DNA of 34,867 bases from a virus, in IMG/VR virus record IMGVR_UViG_3300028548_007929, positions 1 through 34,867 of that record; one strand, 5' to 3'. Positions 23,544-29,825 of this stretch are shown here, piece by piece. Under the pieces are notes generated by a model. That model had not been told where the DNA came from. It worked only from the letters and a program-made list of their open reading frames with translations, and did no database searches. The position numbers and the translations under genes were made by a program. Position 1 is the stretch's first letter; each line of letters starts with the position of its first letter.

Positions 23544-25355
23544 ATGAAGTACTTATTCACACTATTACTACTAGTAAATATAGCCTTTGCTCAGTGTCCT
23601 AACGGAACTTACGTAAACATAATTATTAACCCGGACCAATACCCAATTGAAACATCTTGGGCTATAATTGATTACTTTGAAGATACTATTGCTACAGGTG
23701 GTCCTTACGACGATATAGTTGGATACGAGCCGCAGCTAATGCAAGTATGTATACCTAATGGTGATTACTTGTTTAATATATCCGATCAATATGGTGATGG
23801 TGTTGCTGGTAGTTTATGGGGTGGACAAGATGGATCTTACTATGTAGTGCATTGTGGTGATACTATAGTGCAACCAGACTCTGCTAACTTTGGCTTCGCT
23901 GCTTTTCATGGGTTTACACTAGATGATTGTGCTCCGGCACCGCCATTGTATGGTTGCATGGATGATAACTACATAGAATTTTTACCTGTAGCTACTGTTG
24001 ATACAGGTATGTGTTTCATTGAGAAAGCATTTGGCTGTACAGAAGAAGACGCGTTTAACTATGATGAGTATGCTAACACTGATATTACAGTTGATAGCTG
24101 CTTACACACGCTAGAACTTACAGATTTAGCTGGTAACGGCTGGGCTGGAGCTTACGTACAGGTTATACAAGGTTATAATTCTTTAGGTGTATTTACACTA
24201 GAGGATGGCTTTGATACTACGTTTACATTTAGCTTAGATATATCGCAAATAGTAGAGGTTATATTCTTTACAACACAACAATCACAGTTTACTTCAGTAC
24301 AGTGTGGTTACAATTTGTATTCAGAAGAGCACGTTACTATAAGCGAACCAGGAGGATTTGCTAATCCACTTATACCTTTTCAACCAATGCTTGGTATGCC
24401 TTATTGTGGTAATAGTTGCATAGATAAAATATATGGCTGTACAGATGATACAGCTTTAAATTACAACGAGAGTGTGAATACAGATGACGAGAGTTGCTAC
24501 TACGTTTCTGGGTGTACTAATCCAATATACTTAGAGTATAACGCAGACGCTGACTTTGATAACGGAACCTGTGAGACGCTCGTGGTTCTAGGTTGCATGG
24601 ATGAAGCGGCCTTGAATTATAACCCTGAAGCAAACACAGAGTTAGATGGCTCTTGCGTTGATGTAGTTTTGGGATGTATGAGTGAATTAGCGTTTAACTT
24701 TAATCCTAACGCAAACGTAGATGACAACTCGTGTATAGCATACTCGTATGGTTGCACTGATCCATTTGCCTTTAACTATGATTCAATTGCCAACACCGAT
24801 GATGGTGGTTGCATAGAAGTAATTAACGGCTGTACTGATACTACGGCACTAAACTATAATGTAGTTGCAAACACTGATAATGGTTCTTGTATTTATCCAT
24901 TGCCTGGTTGTACTGACCCGACCGCTGAGAATTATAATATATCGGCTAACGTGCCAGACTCTAGTTGTTACTATTCTGCTGGTTGCTACGTTGGTGATAT
25001 ATACTACATTCCTAATGAGTGTTTTAGCTGGGTGATTGAAGTTGATCCTCTTTGCTGTAACAACGATTGGGATAACACGTGTCAAGAATTGTACACATAC
25101 TGCCAGGACGGTTGGACAGGGCCAACAGACATTACAGAGTTTAGAAATAGTTTAGTTATATATCCTAATCCTACAAGTGATTATATAAACATAAGTAAAA
25201 AAGTTGACGCTAGAGTATTTAACTCTATTGGCAAGCTTATCTTATCTAAAAAACATATAGACGTCTTAGATGTCTCTAGATTAAGCAAGGGAATATACTA
25301 CATTGTATTTGATTACAACAAAATAAAGATTAATAAAAAAATTATAAAACAATAG
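23544..25355 (+). CDS. T9SS-sorted cysteine-rich surface protein with GCTDP-type tandem repeats
   Basis: A 603-residue protein built like a secreted Bacteroidota surface protein. Residues 1-16 are a signal peptide (cleavage after AFA, Gln at +1). Residues about 18-130 form a beta domain with NPDQYPIETSW and SDQYGDGVAGS. Two divergent Cys repeats begin at 137 and 164 and a second beta domain covers about 188-295. Seven tandem repeats of about 26 residues begin at 298, 323, 350, 377, 403, 429 and 455, with consensus GCTDxxAxNYNxxANxDDGSC. A Cys-rich segment follows at about 480-520. Residues 535-603 match a type A T9SS sorting domain (IYPNPTSDYINI, then VFNSIGKLI and LSKGIYYIVF). It should cross the inner membrane by Sec and the outer membrane by the host T9SS. 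A TTG at 23529 would add five residues before the signal peptide and was rejected. Confidence 0.8.
   Translation: MKYLFTLLLLVNIAFAQCPNGTYVNIIINPDQYPIETSWAIIDYFEDTIATGGPYDDIVGYEPQLMQVCIPNGDYLFNISDQYGDGVAGSLWGGQDGSYYVVHCGDTIVQPDSANFGFAAFHGFTLDDCAPAPPLYGCMDDNYIEFLPVATVDTGMCFIEKAFGCTEEDAFNYDEYANTDITVDSCLHTLELTDLAGNGWAGAYVQVIQGYNSLGVFTLEDGFDTTFTFSLDISQIVEVIFFTTQQSQFTSVQCGYNLYSEEHVTISEPGGFANPLIPFQPMLGMPYCGNSCIDKIYGCTDDTALNYNESVNTDDESCYYVSGCTNPIYLEYNADADFDNGTCETLVVLGCMDEAALNYNPEANTELDGSCVDVVLGCMSELAFNFNPNANVDDNSCIAYSYGCTDPFAFNYDSIANTDDGGCIEVINGCTDTTALNYNVVANTDNGSCIYPLPGCTDPTAENYNISANVPDSSCYYSAGCYVGDIYYIPNECFSWVIEVDPLCCNNDWDNTCQELYTYCQDGWTGPTDITEFRNSLVIYPNPTSDYINISKKVDARVFNSIGKLILSKKHIDVLDVSRLSKGIYYIVFDYNKIKINKKIIKQ
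24435..24974 (+). repeat. Seven coding tandem repeats of about 78 bases (GCTDP-type)
   Basis: Within the T9SS-sorted protein gene, units begin at 24435, 24510, 24591, 24672, 24750, 24828 and 24906, a period of 75-81 bases. Each unit encodes Gly-Cys near its start, an A-x-N-Y/F-N core and a closing D-x-S/G-C or equivalent, so it has two cysteines likely to pair within the unit. The nucleotide sequences have diverged, so this is an old protein repeat rather than a recent DNA duplication. Confidence 0.8.
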
Positions 25356-25359
25356 CAAA

Positions 25360-26226
25360 ATGGCAACAGTAACACCAACATTAACTTTATCTAGCAGCGA
25401 TCTACTAACGGACGCGCTAAGCTTAACTACTACTACTAGCATTACAGCTGCTAATACTAGTGGACTAAGAAGAGACACTATAACATCTGTGTCTAGAACA
25501 AATAGAATATCATGTGTAGATGGTGACTTAGATGTACCAGCTGCTTTAGCTACTCAAGGTCAGTTTATAGACATAACAGACAATCATGGTCTTAACAGAA
25601 GATATGTTTTTATAGACGGAACAAACTCATCCGTAGCAACTGGATCTATTATTGCAACAGGAACAGACATTGGATCTGATACTCCTGCTAACTTAGGTTT
25701 ACTTGAGTTGGTTGGTGGTATAGCTCTTGACGTTACAGATGGTATGCAACAAAGAGATTTTATAGCAGAGCTTAGGACTGGCATAAACCATGCTAATGGG
25801 CACAACGGATCTATAACTGCAGCGGCTGTAGCTTCAGAAGCAGACGGACCACAATCAACAACTCTTACAAACCCAACATCAGGTGAATCTGCAGCTTTTT
25901 TAGTAGACGCTGCTAACTCTACGCTTAGCTTTCTAGACAATACAAAAGATGCCGCAGCAACTAACAGCTCCGCTGATCATCCAATAATTGTTTCTAAAAG
26001 TACGTTTACTTCTCCTGCTTTTGTTTACTTAAAAAATACAGCAACTTTTAACTCTTCAACTGGTAGATTATTTTTCTACTACGATAACCATGCCGCTGAA
26101 GAAATTTTAGAGCTTAGAGGTGGTGAATTTGCTTTTATTCCACTTAACGTACAGAATAACCTTAGAGTATACACTTCTACTTCTGGAACTGTTGTAGAAT
26201 CTATGGTATTTGGTACTAACTCTTAA
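25360..26226 (+). CDS. Beta-rich virion protein, fibre or receptor-binding type
   Basis: A 288-residue protein very rich in Ser, Thr, Ala and Asn, without signal peptide. Residues about 80-185 hold a domain with RYVFIDG, RDFIAELRTGINHANG and TTLTNPTSGES, resembling the insert in the 10847 protein. The C-terminal 85 residues are a compact beta domain with VYLKNTATFNSSTGRLFFYYD and ELRGGEFAFIPL (about 218-270), of the sort found in small phage surface proteins. It starts four bases after the amber stop of the T9SS-sorted gene, so it shares the transcript. A tail-fibre or head-decoration role is likely; it cannot be pinned down further. Confidence 0.5.
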   Translation: MATVTPTLTLSSSDLLTDALSLTTTTSITAANTSGLRRDTITSVSRTNRISCVDGDLDVPAALATQGQFIDITDNHGLNRRYVFIDGTNSSVATGSIIATGTDIGSDTPANLGLLELVGGIALDVTDGMQQRDFIAELRTGINHANGHNGSITAAAVASEADGPQSTTLTNPTSGESAAFLVDAANSTLSFLDNTKDAAATNSSADHPIIVSKSTFTSPAFVYLKNTATFNSSTGRLFFYYDNHAAEEILELRGGEFAFIPLNVQNNLRVYTSTSGTVVESMVFGTNS

Positions 26227-26228
26227 TT

Positions 26229-26696
26229 ATGAAGTTAGAAGTAGTAAGGTTTAGCTCTCAAGTGGACTCAACATCAGGCTTGCTCTTTGAGGTAACAGAT
26301 ATTAGAAAACACTTTTTGTGTTATACTCTTGAAGATGAGCGTCGAGCTTTTAAGGTTAAAGGTGAAACTAGAGTTCCAGCTGGCACTTACAAGATAGACT
26401 TAAGAACCGAGGGAGGATTTCACTCTAGGTATGACAGAAAATATCCTGGTGTACACATTGGTATGCTACATGTTCTTGACGTACCAAACTTTGAGTATAT
26501 ATTAATACACACCGGTAACACAGATGAGCACACCGCTGGTTGCTTGATAGTTGGTGACGCACAAGAAAACAATAGGATACTATCAGACGGTTTTGTGGGT
26601 AAGTCTGTAAACGCTTATAAAAGAATATATCCTAGTATTGCTAAAGCAATTCAACAAGGAGAAGAAGTAACAATAACATACATAGACTACGACTAA
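26229..26696 (+). CDS. DUF5675-like protein, candidate cell-wall-active protein
   Basis: A 155-residue protein resembling the DUF5675 family found in Bacteroidota and their phages. Visible features are CYTLEDE (31-37), VPAGTYKI (49-56) and a conserved core IHTGNTDEHTAGCLIVG (93-109). The core has H94, H101 and C105 in an arrangement loosely like the H...GC signature of L,D-transpeptidase (YkuD) catalytic sites. There is no signal peptide. A role on peptidoglycan, for lysis or for wall passage at infection, is inferred from that resemblance and from the lack of another visible lysin in the window. It sits between two virion genes, two bases after the first and overlapping the second by one base (TAATG). 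Confidence 0.6.
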   Translation: MKLEVVRFSSQVDSTSGLLFEVTDIRKHFLCYTLEDERRAFKVKGETRVPAGTYKIDLRTEGGFHSRYDRKYPGVHIGMLHVLDVPNFEYILIHTGNTDEHTAGCLIVGDAQENNRILSDGFVGKSVNAYKRIYPSIAKAIQQGEEVTITYIDYD

Positions 26697-27196
26697 TGGG
26701 AACTTTAACGCTTAGCATAACAGAGAACATAAACTTAACCAACGGAGGTTATGAGTACAACTATACTACTGCTGGAACTTCTGATGACTTAAACATCGCT
26801 GATGTTGATGCGTACACTGCTACAACACTAAGCATACCTACTGCGTTTACTCAGGTTGCTAAATTTTCTTCTGGAGCTACTGTTGGTATGGGCCTTTATG
26901 ATTCCGCAAAGTTTAAGTACATGAGGTTTATGAACACTGACTCTACTAACTTTGTTACTCTTCAGTTAAGCGATGCAACTAACAATAAGCAGGTAAACTA
27001 CAAAGTTTTAGCTGGACAATCAATGTATTTTACTAGCCTAGTGTTTGAGTGTAATAGTTCTACAACTGCAGCATCTCAAGACGTTGTTCAAGGAACATCT
27101 AACATTGCTGGTCTAACTGCTACAGCCGACGAAGTGCAACTTAAAGCTAACAGTTCTGCTTGTAATGTAGATATATTAATAGCTTATGATCTGTAG
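26696..27196 (+). CDS. Small beta-sandwich virion protein, in frame with the downstream fibre gene
   Basis: A 166-residue Thr/Ser/Asn-rich, all-beta-looking protein. A core of KFKYMRFMNTDSTNFVTLQL (about 80-99), then YKVLAGQSMYF, is typical of small phage surface beta-sandwich proteins. It begins at the A of the previous stop (TAATG) and ends in TAG at 27194-27196. The next codon is the ATG of the tail-fibre gene in the same frame, so reading through one amber codon would fuse the two proteins. No export signal is present. It is probably a virion component; the exact role is unknown. Confidence 0.55.
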   Translation: MGTLTLSITENINLTNGGYEYNYTTAGTSDDLNIADVDAYTATTLSIPTAFTQVAKFSSGATVGMGLYDSAKFKYMRFMNTDSTNFVTLQLSDATNNKQVNYKVLAGQSMYFTSLVFECNSSTTAASQDVVQGTSNIAGLTATADEVQLKANSSACNVDILIAYDL

Positions 27197-28912
27197 ATGG
27201 CTAGAAGAAAACAAAAATCACCAGGGTTTCGATATGTAGGTAAAACTGTTGAAACAAGCCCTATTCGCTTTGATAATGATGTATTTATTGAAAAAGCCAA
27301 AGCTAGCGCTGCTGGAGGATTAACCACCTTAGCATTTGACTCTAGCGGAAAAGTAATAAAAGAACTTCAACCTAGAAGAATTAATAATCTACCAGATACT
27401 AATGCGGCCTTTGTTGTCAGCGATTTTTTTCAATCAGGCATTAACTTAAACTTAGCGGAAGGTACAACGGGTGGCGTAACAGCTAATAGAACGCACCAAA
27501 TGCCTACTGCTACTGAGTTTGCCAACAATGCTTTGTCTGATATACTTACTAGCTTTGAATTTATTATAGTAAATCTAGACGACGAGTTTAATGTTGAGCC
27601 AACCACTAACACGGGTTTAACTTTAATTGGATCAATGAGGGTTTCTCCTGGCACATCTGCAACTTTTACGTGTATTAGAACTTCCTCAAAGTCAGCAACA
27701 AACGCTGTTACTATTGTAAGAGCTGCAAGCGATGCTTTTAGTCCTGCTGATGGGGGAGATATAACTTCTGTTGTAGCTGGAACAAACTTAACTGGTGGAG
27801 CTACTTCTGGAGCAGCTACTATAAATTTAGCTGACGCTAGCACTTCTGCAAAAGGAGCAGCAAGTTTTAGCTCTGATAATTTTGCCGCGTCTTCAGGTGC
27901 TATTACAATAAAAGACGGTGGTGTAGATTTAGCAGCTGAGGTTACTGGAGTTTTGCCTAGCGCCAATATGGACGGTGATACTGCTCACTTAACTACAAAT
28001 CAAACTTTCACTGGCACTAAAACTTTTGATGAAACAATATCTGGTAGTGTTGACGGTAACGCGGCCACAGTAACTACAAACGCAAATTTAACAGGACACG
28101 TTACATCAAGTGGTAATGCCGCTGTATTAGGATCTTTTACTGTATCACAACTAAGCACAGCTATTTCTAATGCTACAATATCAGGCAGCAATACTGGTGA
28201 TGAAACTAAATCTGATATAGATGCTTTGGCAATTACAACCGTAGGAACATTAGATACTGGTAATGCAACTGCAATTGTTAGTGCTGCATCAGCAACGGCT
28301 GCTGGTAAAGTAGAGCTAGCAACAACTGCTGAAGCTAATTCAGGGACTGATACAGCTAGAGCTATTACAGCAGCGGGTTTAAAGTCTCATGTTGATGCTA
28401 GATTTAGTTATCAAAACATAAGCTTCACTGGTCAATCAACTGTTCCCTCAGATGGTGATTGGATGACGGTGTCTGGTAATGGTATATCTAATCACACGTG
28501 GAATACAAATTTAGGATCAGGAGGTACTTCTGTTGGAAGCACTACTGTAACAATACCAACAGGGCAAATATGCCAAGGCATTATAGTACCTTATGACTGT
28601 GTTCTAGTAGGATTTGCTAGCTTAATTAGAAGCGTAGGTAATCATCAATCTAAAGTAGGCCTAGCGGTTGGAGTTCCAACTTACAATGATTTTGCAACGT
28701 TTGATTGCACGCTAAGAGCGTATAACGCTGCAGATGTTAGCGCTGGTCCAGATTCTAACTATAGTCAAAGACCGGTTAGAGCAGATTTTCTTACTGCTAA
28801 TTACGCTATGTCAGCTGGACATGTTATATTTCCTTTGATTGGAAGTGTAGCTAGTAACTCAAGATCAGTACAATGGAACTGTACTTTAGTTCTTAAAACA
28901 TTAATACCATAA
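27197..28912 (+). CDS. Putative tail fibre protein
   Basis: A 571-residue protein with fibre hallmarks. Residues 1-110 are a probable virion-attachment part with a basic N-terminus (MARRKQKSP). Residues about 115-180 form a beta domain. Then come low-complexity Gly/Thr/Ser/Ala repeats: GDITSVVAGTNLTGG (about 194-208), SSGAITIKDGGVDLAAEVTG and TNQTFTGTKTFDETI. The stretch AAGKVELATTAEANSGTDTARAITAAGLKSHV (about 365-396) is the typical pattern before fibre tips. The last 170 residues form a separate beta domain, the likely receptor-binding tip. It directly follows an in-frame amber stop and its own stop overlaps the next start. The fibre assignment is fairly sure; the receptor is unknown. Confidence 0.75.
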   Translation: MARRKQKSPGFRYVGKTVETSPIRFDNDVFIEKAKASAAGGLTTLAFDSSGKVIKELQPRRINNLPDTNAAFVVSDFFQSGINLNLAEGTTGGVTANRTHQMPTATEFANNALSDILTSFEFIIVNLDDEFNVEPTTNTGLTLIGSMRVSPGTSATFTCIRTSSKSATNAVTIVRAASDAFSPADGGDITSVVAGTNLTGGATSGAATINLADASTSAKGAASFSSDNFAASSGAITIKDGGVDLAAEVTGVLPSANMDGDTAHLTTNQTFTGTKTFDETISGSVDGNAATVTTNANLTGHVTSSGNAAVLGSFTVSQLSTAISNATISGSNTGDETKSDIDALAITTVGTLDTGNATAIVSAASATAAGKVELATTAEANSGTDTARAITAAGLKSHVDARFSYQNISFTGQSTVPSDGDWMTVSGNGISNHTWNTNLGSGGTSVGSTTVTIPTGQICQGIIVPYDCVLVGFASLIRSVGNHQSKVGLAVGVPTYNDFATFDCTLRAYNAADVSAGPDSNYSQRPVRADFLTANYAMSAGHVIFPLIGSVASNSRSVQWNCTLVLKTLIP

Positions 28913-29064
28913 TGGCAGATATAAAAACAATGACACAAGAGTTGACTGACATGTCAGTTGACATAGAACAATCAATGCTTAGTGGTGACTACGTTGAAGT
29001 TGTTGCTATATTAAAAAAAATAGTAGAAAAGCTAAACGAAGTGGTGGTTAAAGTTAATGAATAA
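28912..29064 (+). CDS. Small hypothetical protein (50 residues)
   Basis: The ATG at 28912 overlaps the TAA of the fibre gene (TAATG), the same junction used elsewhere in this block. The reading frame runs 50 codons to TAA at 29062-29064. The product is acidic in its first half (TQELTDMSVDIEQSM) and has a Val/Lys-rich helix in its second half (ILKKIVEKLNEVVVKV), so it is probably a short helical or coiled-coil protein. Coupled translation and filling of the gap between two virion genes argue that it is real. It could be a small fibre-associated or chaperone-like protein; no family is recognised. Confidence 0.55.
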   Translation: MADIKTMTQELTDMSVDIEQSMLSGDYVEVVAILKKIVEKLNEVVVKVNE

Positions 29065-29114
29065 TTGACAATTTTTTAACATAAAAAAACAGCAACAGTA
29101 AATTTAAGGTAATT

Positions 29115-29486
29115 ATGGCAAAAATAAATACAATATCGCTAAGCGGAGATTCTTTTGTCGACATAGGAACAGATAACATAATAGGAATAATAGTGTCTAA
29201 TACTGACAATGAAGATGTAACTATTGACCTTGTTATTGGTGGTAAAGTTTTGAACGGAACAACATCAACTACAGGGGCAATTTTTGTATTAAAAGATATA
29301 CCAATTCCTATTGGTTCTTCTTTCGTTTGGGACGACGACAATATATTGAGTGGTATTTTTAGCAGCGGCTCAACAGTTTCAAACTTCAACACCTTAAAAA
29401 GAAAGTTTGAAATATTAAGAAATAATACTTTCTTAATTAGAGCGGGTAGCGGTCACACCGCGGATGTTTTGCTTAAGAGAAAATAA
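29115..29486 (+). CDS. Small beta-sandwich virion protein
   Basis: A 123-residue, mostly beta protein. It has alternating hydrophobic strands (NIIGIIVSNTDNEDVTIDLVI, about 20-40; GAIFVLKDIPIPIGSSFVWDD, about 54-74) and a basic end (HTADVLLKRK). It is the last gene of the plus-strand block. It is one of the few genes with a purine stretch upstream (AAGG about seven bases before the ATG). The style is that of small decoration or tail-associated proteins that bind ions or sugars; the exact role is unknown. About 130 bases downstream the minus-strand genes converge. Confidence 0.6.
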   Translation: MAKINTISLSGDSFVDIGTDNIIGIIVSNTDNEDVTIDLVIGGKVLNGTTSTTGAIFVLKDIPIPIGSSFVWDDDNILSGIFSSGSTVSNFNTLKRKFEILRNNTFLIRAGSGHTADVLLKRK

Positions 29487-29511
29487 CAATTTCTTAGCAT
29501 TGCTTTCATAT

Positions 29512-29551
29512 AAAAAACGGTCCACAAGGTGATTATAACCCTATGGACCGT
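29512..29551 (-). terminator. Rho-independent terminator of the minus-strand block
   Basis: Positions 29517-29524 and 29544-29551 form a perfect eight-base-pair stem (ACGGTCCA with TGGACCGT), with three further inner pairs (29527-29529 with 29540-29542). Read on the minus strand, the stem is followed at once by six T residues (29517 is the first A-T pair, tract to 29512). This is a classic intrinsic terminator placed just after the last minus-strand gene. In the plus direction there is no T tract, so it should stop mainly leftward transcripts. Confidence 0.8.
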
Positions 29552-29617
29552 AAAATTGATATAAGCAACTTGCTTTACGTAGCGATAATGATTATCGTAT
29601 ACGTTATAGCTGTTTAA
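29543..29617 (+). CDS. Possible 24-residue membrane peptide
   Basis: A short reading frame runs from the ATG at 29543, inside the right arm of the terminator hairpin, to TAA at 29615-29617. The peptide has a charged head (MDRKIDISN) and then a purely hydrophobic stretch of about 15 residues rich in Ile, Val, Leu and Tyr, so it could be a single membrane segment. Its end overlaps the converging minus-strand gene by four bases. It lacks a clear ribosome site and may be chance in AT-rich DNA. Hydrophobicity and position are the only support. Confidence 0.3.
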   Translation: MDRKIDISNLLYVAIMIIVYVIAV

Positions 29618-29805
29618 GCTGCTACAGTATTCTTCTTCTCTTGAACTTCAATTCTAACTTTTTGAGCTAGATCTTTGATAGCCTGCATGTTCTTACGAAC
29701 TCTCGTACCAGCAGAAGAATTTCCATCTTCAAACTTTTCTAAATCGTTAATACCTTGTTCTAAGGCTACTAACATGTTGTTGTACATTCTCTGTAATTCT
29801 GTCAT
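29614..29805 (-). CDS. Hc1 / histone H1-like small DNA-binding protein
   Basis: A 63-residue helical protein: a first amphipathic helix (about 3-24), the segment GNSSAGTRVRKNMQ (about 28-41) and a second helix (about 42-59) ending in EVQEKKN. The order GN-x-x-AG-x-R-x-RK, then IK-x-x-AQ-x-x-R, matches the N-terminal helical part of Hc1-type histone H1-like proteins of chlamydiae and Bacteroidota. The long Lys/Ala/Pro-rich tail of full-length members is absent. It would bind or compact DNA, phage or host, or modulate transcription. It is the last gene before the leftward terminator and lies 20 bases after the ribonucleotide reductase gene. The family match is from memory of the pattern. Confidence 0.6.
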   Translation of the reverse strand: MTELQRMYNNMLVALEQGINDLEKFEDGNSSAGTRVRKNMQAIKDLAQKVRIEVQEKKNTVAA

Positions 29806-29825
29806 AATAAATATATTAAATTAAA

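Noticed and set aside
23544-25355. The T9SS-type gene as contaminating host chromosome
   Set aside because: It is flanked at 1 and 4 bases by phage-type genes on the same strand, with the same start style and base composition, and there are no insertion-sequence or attachment-site traces. Read coverage would still be the decisive check.
27430-27966. 178-codon minus-strand reading frame inside the tail-fibre gene
   Set aside because: It is an antisense shadow of low-complexity Ala/Thr/Ser-rich coding sequence; composition is Val/Ala/Pro biased with no domain and no operon context.
29065-29114. TTGACA at 29065-29070 as a promoter before the 29115 gene
   Set aside because: No TATAAT-like element at 16-18 bases, and the only TAnnTTT-like match is about 31 bases away, too far for the Bacteroidota -33/-7 type. 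AT-rich DNA gives such hexamers by chance.
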